NCBI RefSeq assembly: GCF_000315625.1
Contig: NW_005434661.1
Location: 877,467 to 941,466, forward strand
Reading direction: 5' to 3'
Source of the DNA: Guillardia theta CCMP2712
Lineage: Eukaryota; Cryptophyceae; Pyrenomonadales; Geminigeraceae
Length of the DNA stretch: 64,000 bases
The stretch's first letter is position 1. Each line of letters starts with the position of its first letter. Shown in pieces: positions 21,254 to 31,370 of the stretch. The notes under the pieces are model-generated. The model saw only the letters and a list, made by a program, of their open reading frames with translations. It was not told where the DNA came from and did no database searches. The position numbers were made by a program, and so were the translations under genes.

Positions 21254-23608
21254 ATGCCGAAGCGCCGAAGGACCGAGGATCCAGACGACAGCAAGAGAGA
21301 CTTAGTGAGCTTGCTGCTCGAGTCTGTCTCACAAACTCATGATATGATCAAGAGCTGCAAAGGCAAGGAGCAGATGCAATGGCTGACTACACAACTTGAG
21401 AAGAAGGAGCTCGAGCTGAAGAATGCGGTTGAGAAGAAGGAGCTCGAGCAGAAGTATGCGGTTGAGAAGAAGGAGCTCGAGCAGAAGTATGCGGTTGAGA
21501 AGAAGGAGCGCGAGCAGAAGTATGCGGTTGAGAAGAAGGAGCTCGAGCAGAAGATCGAGAGCTGCAAAAACCAGGAGCAGATGCAGAAGTATGCGGTTGA
21601 GAAGAAGGAGCTCGAGCAGAAGTATGCGGTTGAGAAGATGGAGCGCGAGCAGAAGTATGCGGTTGAGAAGAAGGAGCGCGAGCAGAAGTATGCGGTTGAG
21701 AAGAAGGAGCTCGAGCAGAAGATCGAGAGCTGCAAAAACCAGGAGCAGATGCAGAAGTATGCGGTTGAGAAGAAGGAGCTCGAGCAGAAGTATGCGGTTG
21801 AGAAGATGGAGCTCGAGCAGAAGTATGCGGTTGAGAAGAAGGAGCTCAAGCAGAAGATCGAGAGCTGCAAAAACCAGGAGCAGAAGCGAAGGCTGACTAC
21901 ACAACTTGAGACGAAGGAGAGCGAGCTGAAGAATGCGGTTGAGACCAAGGAGCGCGAGCTCAAAGTGGAGAAGAAGGAGCTCGAGCAGAAATTCTTGATT
22001 CACAATTATATGGCTGGAGGTCGCTTACAGACAGGAGAAATAATGAAGTCGACTTCCGTGATTGATGCAATGGAGGATCGTTTTGTGTACGATGAAACGA
22101 AGTTGTTTTTGGATATATCGGCAGACAGTGGGAAGGAGTCTGGGTTACGAGCATTTGAGGACGAGGATGTAAAGGAGAAGGGCATGAGAATTTTCTGCAG
22201 AAAGGGACTTCGGGAGCAGATGGACTTCATGCAAAAAAGAGTCATGCAAGCAGGAAGTTTGGGCTGGGTGTTGGGGGCACCAGGGACGGGAAAGTCTCTT
22301 ACAGGCCTTGCATTCGCACTCTCCATTGACAGGGAGGTCTGGGGGGTGAGTTGGATGCATATCTCTCCTTATCCTGCAAAGGCTGTTCAGTGGATCGCTG
22401 CAAGGAAAACTGTATATGAAGCTGAATTGCAGACGACAAATGATGACTTTCTGTATGCTCTTCTGAATGGTGTGGATGATGATTCTCAGCATGTATTCGT
22501 ACTGGATGGTTTCCTGCAAGACTCGCACAAAATGTTGCAGCATATGTTGATGAGATGGCGTGAAAAAAAGAAAGAGAATAGAAGAGTGCTCTTTATTTCA
22601 TCGATGCAGACCAGGTACAAGGTGAAGTGGGAAGATGATCAGGTTTGGGGCGTGGAGGTATTTCTCCTTGAGTCATGGAGACTGGAAGAGTATCAAGAGG
22701 CAGTGATGGACGACCTGTTCTACTCTTCTGTTGAAAGGAAATTAGATGCAAACTTGTCTCGAGGATCGGTTGCTCAACGGTCATTTTCGAGCAATCTGAG
22801 CCGAGAAGATCGAATACTGTCCAAGTATTATTATGCAGGAGGATCATCAAGATACATGTTTCAGATGAGTAGTCAACAGATTATCGACGACGTTTCTAAC
22901 ACTATCAAAAACGTGGGATTTCTTGAAACACTCTCCACAAAGATAGGGCAGTACAGTGGGGCTGCAATCAATCGACTCTTTTCGATATACAAGGATCAAG
23001 ACAAGTCAGAATATACTGTATTCTTAAGCAGGTATCTTACAGAGAAGATTTGCGTTCAAACAGGGTGTGAACAATTTACACGGTCTTTGGTGCATTTCTG
23101 CACAATGTATCATCCAGTTGCCAAAGGACTCATGCTTGAAGATTTGTTCTTCATGGTGGTACATCACCAAGGTTTGGCATTGCACGTGCGAGGTGAAGAC
23201 GCGCAAGAAGCTTGGCAGGCTGCCCCTGTCGTGACTTGCTTGATACCTCTTACGAAAGGAGTGGTGGAGAGTCAGAGCTGCGACTTTTGGGTGCGACCAC
23301 CTGATTTCAACCATCCAGGATATGATGGGGTGTTTCTTAGTAGAAGCAGGAAATTAGTACGGTTTGTACAAGTAACCGCAGCAAAAGATGATGATCTGAA
23401 ACTACAATATTTCAAGGAACTCATTGACAATCTTGTTTTAGTAGGATTTCCGGTTCAACGAATAGAAATTTGTTTCATCGTGCTCCGTAAGGATCTAGAG
23501 TGTTTCAAAGTTTCGAAGGTCTTTGGTCAAGGATCTCTTGAGCAATATGGTTTTGCGAAAGGAAAGGAGCGAAGATCTATCAGGGTGATGGGTGTTGAGC
23601 TTATCTAA
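21254..23608 (+). CDS. Family B RHS/Crinkler-like P-loop NTPase with nuclease-like domain and hendecad coiled coil (copy 1)
   Basis: An intact intronless frame of 784 residues from ATG at 21254. A basic start (MPKRRRTEDPDDSKR, NLS-like) leads into a coiled coil at about 45-245. The coil is built of 11-residue units KYAVEKKELEQ, broken by IESCKNQEQMQ-type blocks. The NTPase has GAPGTGKS at 341-348, HVFVLDG at 413-419, VLFISSMQTR at 445-454 and AGGSSRYMF at 528-536. The C-terminal domain has E629, GYDGVFL (D691) and RFVQVT (Q706, T708), the same layout as family A, although the two families share little outside these motifs. At position 713 this copy has Asp where copy 2 has His; family A has His at the matching place. 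Inferred role: an NTPase-coupled nuclease of RHS/Crinkler type, perhaps nuclear. Confidence 0.75.
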   Translation: MPKRRRTEDPDDSKRDLVSLLLESVSQTHDMIKSCKGKEQMQWLTTQLEKKELELKNAVEKKELEQKYAVEKKELEQKYAVEKKEREQKYAVEKKELEQKIESCKNQEQMQKYAVEKKELEQKYAVEKMEREQKYAVEKKEREQKYAVEKKELEQKIESCKNQEQMQKYAVEKKELEQKYAVEKMELEQKYAVEKKELKQKIESCKNQEQKRRLTTQLETKESELKNAVETKERELKVEKKELEQKFLIHNYMAGGRLQTGEIMKSTSVIDAMEDRFVYDETKLFLDISADSGKESGLRAFEDEDVKEKGMRIFCRKGLREQMDFMQKRVMQAGSLGWVLGAPGTGKSLTGLAFALSIDREVWGVSWMHISPYPAKAVQWIAARKTVYEAELQTTNDDFLYALLNGVDDDSQHVFVLDGFLQDSHKMLQHMLMRWREKKKENRRVLFISSMQTRYKVKWEDDQVWGVEVFLLESWRLEEYQEAVMDDLFYSSVERKLDANLSRGSVAQRSFSSNLSREDRILSKYYYAGGSSRYMFQMSSQQIIDDVSNTIKNVGFLETLSTKIGQYSGAAINRLFSIYKDQDKSEYTVFLSRYLTEKICVQTGCEQFTRSLVHFCTMYHPVAKGLMLEDLFFMVVHHQGLALHVRGEDAQEAWQAAPVVTCLIPLTKGVVESQSCDFWVRPPDFNHPGYDGVFLSRSRKLVRFVQVTAAKDDDLKLQYFKELIDNLVLVGFPVQRIEICFIVLRKDLECFKVSKVFGQGSLEQYGFAKGKERRSIRVMGVELI

Positions 23609-25482
23609 TTGGACACTCCCATCATTTCAATATTTCAGTGGTGCTGAGTACCTGGAATTGAATCTGTTGAAGCAATCATACTTCAGTAAACATGTTTGAA
23701 CCTAGAATTAGTATGACTTTTCTTGCAAATACACATTCTAGTCATCTCTCTTTCTTCACCCTGATTCTCCTGTCACTGTCCGATCTCTGGCTCAACACTA
23801 CGCTTCGTAACTCTGGAAACATATCTTCGTAATTCTGGAAAGCATTCGACACTGCATCAAAGCCTGTTCATATTGTCGACGGGCTTTCAAAGACATCGAC
23901 TTGAAAACTGTACAGAATTATGCAGTGTTCACTGACGCAATGGTGCTGAAATTGTTACATTTTCTGCAAAACATCGGGCACGAAACGTTGAAGATAAGCG
24001 ACACCGATGATAGCTTGCTACAAGTAGCGGCTAGTTATCTCAAGCTGAGCCAGCATACCATCAACACTTCTCATGTACGAGCAAAGTTTACGCTTCTAGG
24101 TGACCTCTTTGGACAGAATGCAGAGGGCTTCAAAAATTGTTTCCATCATTACTTCACCTCGTTTCGACATGGAGCAGATGCTAAAATGCATCATGATAAA
24201 TTCCAGCTGCACATAGACGCGCAAAAGCTTCGAAGTCAAGCAAAGAATCATCGGCAAAAGCACAAGTCATTTTGTAAGAAAATCAGACATTGGGCCACCT
24301 CGCACTATGACACTGTTGGTGAGCTACAAGAGCAAATACACGATCATCACTTAAGGTAACCAGCGAGCTGGAATGCACCAGAGTACTGACATGCCACCAT
24401 GCAGGTATGTAAGGCCTGAACATATTAGCCAAGACCAGAACAGAACGATTGATTACAGATGGATTGGGAGAATTTGATCCAAACAAGAGTAGGTTTCAAT
24501 TCAACGAGTACTTGTCAAACCCTCAGTTATCTCTCCAACAACAAAGAAGCTACTTTTCTTTGCGCCATGTATCAATCATTTACTGAAGAATGTCAGGCAC
24601 ACGGTTGGCTCGGGGAGACACCCGACTGCACAGCAAGAGGCTAAACAAGGGCATGCTGCGTACACTGATATTTCCAAGAAGAATTCGTCATGGCTAACGC
24701 AGCTGGAAGTCGATGGGTGCACGGACCCTCAATCAATGGATATCATGTCAAAAATGTTCAGCAGCAAGGCCATATCGCTTCTGAATGCAGAGGGACACAT
24801 TGGAACAGCAAGAATGGCAGAAGCAATGAACGGCCTTCACATCCTCACCAAGTCTGAAAGAAGAAATCTCATTCTTAGGGCTCGAACCTGGCTTCTAAGA
24901 GATGTGGATTGGATGAGTGTGGGCAAGAAGCACATGAGGGGGTTGTCATCAGGTGTGTTGGGTGAACAGGAGTATGACTTCAATGCACGGACGCTGTGCA
25001 CAGACAGCGTTGAAAACCTCTGGCCTTTGATAGGTCATTTGAACAAGAAAGATTTCTTGAGGATATTCAACAAAGCATGCACTGAGCTCTCAAAAAAATT
25101 CGATTACAATCTGCATTTTGTGTATGACCACCAAAAAAGCGAATCATTCTTGGAAACAACGCGGGGAGAAGAAGCTTTTCAACGCAGAAGAAGGAACACG
25201 GGACAAAAAGAATGAGTGCAGGTCCCAACCTAGATCTCGTAAACTTATACATCTCAATCTTTGGATACACGAGGAGGATTCACAGGACAAATGCCTAGAT
25301 TTCAGGGACAACGAACTGTGTCTGGTTGTAGGTCTACGGAAGAAGAGATAGAAAGGACAAAATGTCAAAAGTTAAGACGTGTACAAAGCGAACAAGTATA
25401 GAGAATGACAATTTGTATGTATCTCTGAATATAAAATGTTTGTTTTGCAATGTACAGATTTTCATTCTTGAGATATTCATCC
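21311..25482 (+). repeat. Family B unit, direct duplicate of 59764-64000
   Basis: From TGCTGCTCGAGTCTG onward this segment matches 59764-64000 almost base for base outside the coiled-coil repeats. The offset after the repeats is 38,531 bp. The match covers gene B, its 3' flank and the downstream multi-exon gene. The end lies beyond the window in the second copy. Confidence 0.92.
23811..25215 (+). CDS. Multi-exon hypothetical gene downstream of B (copy 1)
   Basis: A first coding block is open from about 23811 and passes through DIDLKTVQNYAVFTDAMVL. It is Cys/His/Lys-rich with a helical look, ending at a GTAACC donor at 24356. Removing 24356-24403 (48 nt, ..GCAG) keeps the frame open for another 23 codons. 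A further coding stretch around 24440-24570 is in another frame (FDPNKSRFQFNEYL). The last block runs from about 24610 through ATG 24736 to TGA at 25213-25215 (WLLRDVDWMSVGKKHMRG). The exact exon chain and start were not resolved. No family recognised. It travels with gene B in both copies. Confidence 0.4.
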
Positions 25483-25535
25483 TCGAAACAGTTTGTCGCG
25501 GACAGATCGCCATTGCGATTTGAGAGACCGTTGAG

Positions 25536-26789
25536 ATGAATCGTACAAGATGTTTCATTCTAGGCCTGGCCCTTTCTTCGTCTGCAAGTCTCTTTGCCCC
25601 TTGTGATGCCTGGGTCCTGTCATATCTGGGTCCCGTCATCGACGTGAACTCAGCTTCCGAGGCCAGCTGGTCTATGAGGATGGGTTTGGATCCTAGGTTC
25701 CAAAGCAGAGTACTTGCAAGCTGCTCAGCTGCCCGTGCGCGAGTACGAATCTTGGCCACAGGTGCTTCTCCTGATCGCGCTTCCGCATATTTGGAGGAGG
25801 CATGCCAGGTGCTGGGGGAGGAACCTCGGAGAGTCGGAAAGCGTTTGACGTGGCGATATGCATGCTCCAGTAACTCCCCAGATTCTAGAACCTTCTGCGA
25901 AAGGACTCATGGAGCATGAAAGCAGCTGCAGCTGCAGCAGTTGGAACGGGATAAAATGGATCTTTCCAATTACTACAAGCGCCAACTGTCCGCCACCGTA
26001 TCTGGTTGAGAGGCTGTCTATGAAGGTATTGGATGTTGCATCCGTCGGCAAGGATAAGGCGGTCGAATCCGCGGTAGCAGAGTTGGTGCAGAGGGACTCG
26101 AACCTGATTAAGCGAGGGCGGATCTCCATGAGTGACATGAATCAGCTGCAGCTGAAGAGGAGAAGAGATTTTTCGGAGAGCTTGCACGGCTTTTCAGCAG
26201 GAGGGTAGACTAGTGCGGGAGAGCAAAATTTAGAGGAATCTACCGAGGACACCAATGAGCCATAAAACGAGGATGATGAATCTACTAGGCCATGTCTCCT
26301 GTGTAGGCTGCACGGGCAGCCTTGTGATGAACAGCATGTCTCCTGAAGAATCTGATTCTCCCAATGATATGCAGAATTATGATGCAAGACAAGAACTTCA
26401 GCCAGCTGTTGTGATTGAGCAGCCTCGGGCAATATCGCCGCTCAAGGTCGACGACACTCTTGCCACGACCACCCCAACGCCGGTTGGTTTTTCCGAAGGT
26501 TTGTGCAGCCATGCATCCTCAACACTTGAACATCTATGCAGACAACGAGGTGTTTGAGACGTGGCTTCGAAAAGAATACAGGGGCACTGTGGACTTCACG
26601 ATCCTCCGCCCGTTCGAGTTCAAGAAAGGGAAGGGCGGCAAATACGTCATGGCGGAGTCCTAAACCGCAGAGTCGACAGGCTGGAATTACAAGTCCATAG
26701 ACGTGGATGTTGCAGATGCCATGTACGAGGTTTTCAAAAAGAACTTGTACCTGAAGAAGTATGTGGACGTCGGCAACAAGAAGGGCTAA
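25536..26789 (+). pseudogene. Possible plastid-targeted gene, fragmented
   Basis: It opens at ATG 25536 with a signal peptide-like segment (CFILGLALSSSASLFAP). A Phe follows the predicted cleavage region, as in the bipartite plastid presequences of cryptophytes. Downstream coding-looking pieces lie in changing frames: QLPVREYESWPQ near 25725, LERDKMDLSNYYKRQL near 25935, and HLNIYADNEVFETWLRKEYR near 26525. The final piece is read in one frame across a TAA at 26661-26663, then goes on to DVADAMYEVFKKNLYLKKY and stops at 26789. Some frame changes may be introns, but the in-frame TAA suggests decay. Protein family not recognised. Confidence 0.35.
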
Positions 26790-28548
26790 ACTTGCAATCA
26801 CGGTGCAATGCAACGGTTGCCTTTTAACTGCAAGGAACTCCATGAATATGCAGATGCTTCTTTTGCTTTTGCTTTTCTATACTAGTGCTTCACTCCACAC
26901 CAGATGTAGCACAGACTTAGTATGGCTCCATAAAAAGATGTGCAAACGATACTTGTGATCTCTGAACCTGCATCCCACTGACGAGTCCACGGCCACTTGA
27001 ATGGAGCAAGTTGATGACACAGTAAGCAGGTTCACTTGTACCTCGTGTCGTTTGTCTATTAGTCCAGCACTCGTCTCCTCCTCTGTGCTTGCTCGCATGC
27101 CAAACGAAGTAATCCGCCTTTGGCTGAAGATTGAGCAAAGTCGATGCTTGGACGTGATGTCGCTGCCGGGAGATCTCAAAACTTTCTCTCCCTTCATCAC
27201 CCTCCTAGTAGGCTGCTTCATCCTGAGGTCTGCAAGAATCGTGACCTATCCCTCCATGCCTCGGAACAACGCATGATTGACTCGTCACAGAGTCTGAAAC
27301 CGTGATTGGAAACTAGCTAAAACGATGAGTCAGCCAAAGCCCTTCCAGCGGCTACCCCAGGGCCGACCACCATGCTGCATCTCGGTTCCGAAGTTCCAGA
27401 AGCCTGATTGCATCCACTAAAGAGCAACAACTTCGGATGCTGTCTGCGATTCTTGCACAGCCGTGGGCGCTTCCTCGTTTGAGAACTTTCTGACGGTTCA
27501 CTAATCTCAGCCGCTCGCCGCAAAGTTGCCAGCGTGCTCGCAGCCTATGTTCCGACACGATGGCAACCGGTGACTGTGCGACTGGCGCTCGGCACTGACC
27601 GCACGCTGTCTCCCGTTCCGGCGCCGGAATCGGACCTGGCGCCGGAACCGTTGAGCCGCTACGGTACCGTACGCCAAGGCCGCCACAGTGACCGTGAATA
27701 GACTTTATTTCAGATCAAACGGTCGCAAAGATGATTATCATCAATAAGCTACACAATATCCTAAACATGTACTTGATTCAAATGATACCTGTGCCACTCT
27801 GTGCATCGCATCCGGCATCATTCTTACAAAGCGGCCGAGCTCGGGGTCGGCCTGGCAGGCCCCACCGTGCCCCTCAGCCCCCCGCCCTGCGCGCACGCCC
27901 CGGCGATCCCGCGGTCCTCCTCCCTGAACGCCCCGGGCAGCACCCGCATGCCCCCCTTCGCGTACAGCGCCACCACCCGCCCGTCGCGGGACTCGGAAGG
28001 CGACGAAGGGCGCGGCGTCGCCCTCGCAGGCCCTCGCGATCCCGGACCGGGAGAGCCTGCGTCAAGCGCCCCGGCGGGGCGCTTGACTTTGATCTAAGCA
28101 GCTGCGCGATTCTGGCTACAGCAAGAACGTCCCCATCACGACCCGGGCCACATTACACGTCTTGATGGATTGTATGCAGTAGCGAAGTTAGAGCAGGTAG
28201 GTGATTGACTTCTGAGATAAGAGTATTTATAAGCAGAGTAAGGATAGGAAGATAACAGAGACTGAGAGGATAGGAGAAAGAAAAGATTAAGAGATAGTGA
28301 GAAAGGAAGAGAGAAGAGAGAGATAATGAGGAGAAAAGAAAGAGAGAGAAGAGAGGGGAAGAGAGAGAGAGAAGAGAGGGGAAGAGAGAGAGAAGAAGAC
28401 AAGACCCCCTGCTTATATACAGATAACCAGGGGTATTGTCCGCCCCGAGGATGCTTCCTCTGGTCATTCCATCGAATAGTCTGAATGGAGTACCGTACCG
28501 TTCCAGAACAGTTACAATTTCTCAGTGTTTGGGCTCGGCAAGTCTGGG
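26790..28548. other. Intergenic; GC island and polypurine tract
   Basis: No supported gene. 27826-28095 is strikingly GC-rich and ORFs are open in several frames there because of composition. A minus-strand frame reading DGRVVALYAKGGMRVLPGAF is the most protein-like but stands alone. 28250-28400 is a (GA)-rich purine tract on the plus strand. Confidence 0.5.
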
Positions 28549-28575
28549 CTCTATATAAGATCCATGTGATCCGTC
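28549..28575 (+). promoter_or_regulatory. Dispersed TATA-bearing 27-mer
   Basis: CTCTATATAAGATCCATGTG followed by ATCCGTC occurs here and again at 41750-41776. The shared sequence is centred on a TATATAA box. It is probably a piece of a mobile element's promoter, since no gene start is adjacent in either place. Confidence 0.5.
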
Positions 28576-28665
28576 GCCCCCCTGAGACCAGACATGGTAG
28601 AGTCCCTAGTCAGGTGAGAATAACAAAGTAACCACTTTCCACTAGTCGGGCGGCTGAAAGTAGAT

Positions 28666-28960
28666 TCACCATGAAGTCTGGCGAGAAAAATCCTGATAGA
28701 TCTGACTCAGGAAGAAAAGGAAGCCTTGCTGTGACAGAGAATATGTCAGCTCTCTGTCTACGAGTTGGGAGCACAGTCTGGTTTTGTGTACTGCCAAGAA
28801 TGGTATTAACTTGCAACTCCAGAGGTTCAGAATTAAGTCTGCAATCAAATCCATTGCATCAGTGAGTGTCTCGGCATTCACAATCTCATCAGTTCTGCCA
28901 GCCACTGCTGAACTACATCTCGAGTCCAGTCCTTGAATGAGTAGAGTAATCAAGTTATCC
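28666..28960 (-). pseudogene. Gag-like remnant
   Basis: The minus-strand frame reads LITLLIQGLDSRCSSAVAGR then AETLTDAMDLIADLI. This is the F-x-x-GL ... TL-x-x-A pattern seen in retrotransposon gag domains. No flanking pol or LTR was found. Short and decayed. Confidence 0.35.
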
Positions 28961-28962
28961 TG

Positions 28963-29340
28963 GTGACCAACACCCTGAGCGCGATCGCTCTGATCACAGG
29001 GATGATCATCCAGCAAGCCCCTGCAACGATCAACGTCATCCATCGCGCCATGCATGAGCCGGACCACGACCCGCTGAAGTCTGTGAGCAATTGCTTCTCT
29101 GTATTCTCCTACGTGTGCATAGCCTCATCGATGGTCTCCTTCCTCCTCTTCACCTGCACCCTCAAGCAGGTGCCGGACGACATCTGCACAAAGATGATGG
29201 CCCCACGCGTGGACCGCATCGTGATCTACAAGGCGGCGCCCTTCGCCTTCTTCGTCGCCTTCGTCGTGCTGAACATGACGTCGTCAGGGAAATCGCTCAT
29301 CATCCTGAAGATGACAAACTTCGCCAGGAAGTTCTTGTAG
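28963..29340 (+). CDS. Possible small membrane protein
   Basis: An open frame of 125 codons (GTG at 28963; first ATG at 29002) with three hydrophobic segments (SAIALITGMIIQQAPATI, FSYVCIASSMVSFLLF, AFFVAFVVLNM). It overlaps the minus-strand frame ending at 29226, and only one of the two is likely to be real. A similar hydrophobic pattern (ILQGIVSGLVFSLLSLLVCI) is open at about 30080-30315 on the same strand. No family recognised. Confidence 0.25.
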   Translation: MTNTLSAIALITGMIIQQAPATINVIHRAMHEPDHDPLKSVSNCFSVFSYVCIASSMVSFLLFTCTLKQVPDDICTKMMAPRVDRIVIYKAAPFAFFVAFVVLNMTSSGKSLIILKMTNFARKFL

Positions 29341-29979
29341 TCAGCCCTGGTGGCATAGAGAGACACGCCGTTCTCCCTCAGCTTCTCGAATTTCTCCCTG
29401 TCAAACACGAGGTTGACGTAGACGTTGGCCGTACCCCTCCCTTGGAATGTGTCAAAGACCATATTGTCCAGCCCATTCTGCACCCTGTCCAGATAGAAAT
29501 TGGTGAAGATCTCGTGGAACAGGAGATTCTTCACATAGAATACATGCCGGATCTCGTTGACGTAATCTCTGCACATCATATTGTCACAGAGGCGGAGCAC
29601 CTCATCCAGGCGACTGCGCAGGCGGTCGAGAACGGGGGTCTGCTTAAAGACAAAGTCGATCGTGTAGTGGCTGCACTGAGACGTTCAGCATCTTGGAGAG
29701 ATGCGTCCTTATGCTGTTCGTATTGCTCAGATCCGTAGTGGGCCTCAGACGGCGGAAGGAGGGCAACAGTTCCCCCACCGTCTTCAGGCTGGGGAGGTAG
29801 GTAGCATCCGTGAACAGCTTGGCTCTCATGAAACGCTCCTCGTTGATCGCATGATACAACCGATCCCTCACGTTGCAGGTAGAAAGCGTGTTGATCGCGT
29901 GGTAACCCATCGTGCCCTGCATATTCAACGATTCCATGACCCGCAGCATGCTGCTGAGAGTCAGGATGACGATATTCAT
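29226..29979 (-). pseudogene. Unknown protein with one frameshift, virus-like neighbourhood
   Basis: Two protein-like frames abut. The first, 29979-29644 from ATG, contains NVRDRLYHAINEERFMRAKL. The second, about 29655-29226, contains FHEIFTNFYLDRVQNGLDNM and VYVNLVFDREKFEKL. They join with a single-base shift near 29655. Composition is good in both (Phe, Tyr, Asn, Asp rich). It could be a viral structural or replication protein, given the AT-rich virus-like DNA that follows, but no family is recognised. Confidence 0.35.
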
Positions 29980-30381
29980 CGAACACGGTGGTGTTCATGG
30001 GATGGGACACCGTACAACAGGTCACAGGGGCATCCTTCCGCCAGATATCGCTCTTCCTCCTCACCGTGCACCCCGCTCTTCAACGGAGCGGCGGTCGTCA
30101 TCTTCATATCCTCCTGCATGCAAGACAAGCGGGTGGAGACGGCGAGCATACTGGCATTCATCCTCTTCTGCAAGGAGGCGCCGCACAACCATCGCGACGA
30201 CAACTTGAAGAACATACTGCAGGGGATCGTGTCCGGGCTGGTCTTCTCCCTGCTCTCCCTCCTCGTATGCATCATGAAACACACCAAGTGTATCCGTTTC
30301 CTGGTGTTTTCTTGAGGCGGGTTTGTAGGTTTTCTCCTTTTCCTCCTTGTTTGCTCCGGTTTGCATTTCCATTTTCTGTCA

Positions 30382-30993
30382 ATGAATTTAATTTCTAAGC
30401 GAATGATGTATCTGGATGACGATTTTATGAAGGTTATGGTTGTATTTACATATCAAGTTCTTATCAAAATAGATAGAATGTATCCAGCTGCAAATATAAT
30501 GGGAAGCTTAAAGAAGATAGCTTCAATCTTATACAATACAAACAAAAAGACAGTATATGATATATTTGACAAAACTGAATATGTATGGATCATATCTGCC
30601 TTCATAAATCCACACATAGTATATCCAATAATGGAACATTATAACTCTAGCTATAACAATATCGAAATCAATGGCATTAAATATGATGGTTTATCTGATG
30701 AACTATTCAAACTCTTCAAAGCAAAGAGTTATACTCAACCAAATTTCGACCTAGGTTTGAAGTATTATTGGCTAAATACTTGATAGGATAAGAAATCCTA
30801 ACATAACACTAGAGCCTAAAATAAAACCTAAACAGAAAGGTGGTGTTATACCTTTCAAAAAGATATTTGAAAAAGGAGTGAATGCAATAAAAGAGATCCC
30901 TAAAAAGCTAACACATAATTCCGATCTAGAACTTGAAAGAATGTTACAGAGAATATATTTGATTATTCACATAGGAAATAGAAAACCGTTGAA
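30382..30993 (+). pseudogene. AT-rich virus-like ORFs, cut by the inverted arm
   Basis: An abrupt AT-rich segment. ORF 30382-30783 (133 codons, ATG) reads MKVMVVFTYQVLIKIDRMYP and is rich in Ile, Lys, Asn and Tyr. An overlapping frame from about 30782 (KPKQKGGVIPFKKIFEKG) stays open to 30993, where the inverted arm begins, so it is truncated. Base composition and amino-acid use match the recombinase region at 38845-40380. Likely part of the same integrated virus-like element; no family recognised for these ORFs. Confidence 0.45.
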
Positions 30994-31370
30994 CGGTTTC
31001 TTTGACTGGATCGAGGAGATTCCGGGCCCTGGTCGAACCGTTGAACAGACAAGGCAACAAAGAATTTGACATTAGTGCCCGGAATCACAGAAGAATCAGA
31101 CTGGCTAGCAGCCTGAGAACTCGGAAAGTACGGCCCGACACTTTGCTCTCAAACCGTTAATTCAGTCCGATCCTTCCAACCCAGTGGGGTGGTGCTACTA
31201 CAAGAGGTAAGGGCCTTCCCGGCGGAAAAACTGGCCTCACTGATGAACCGTGATCAGCGGCTTGAAGGCTCAGGAAGGCCCGGGAACTGGGCCTGAGATC
31301 GGACGCGCAGCTCTAAAATTGATTGTCGTCGTACTGATTTTTAACTTAACTTTGAGTAAAGACCGATGAG

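Noticed and set aside
21329-22003. Long antisense ORFs opposite the family B coiled coil (also 59782-60534)
   Set aside because: Leu/Ser-rich shadows created by the 33-nt repeat; both unused frames stay open for compositional reasons.
27731-28165. High-GC ORFs with Arg/Pro-rich products
   Set aside because: All frames are open because stop codons are rare in this composition; no splice or family evidence.
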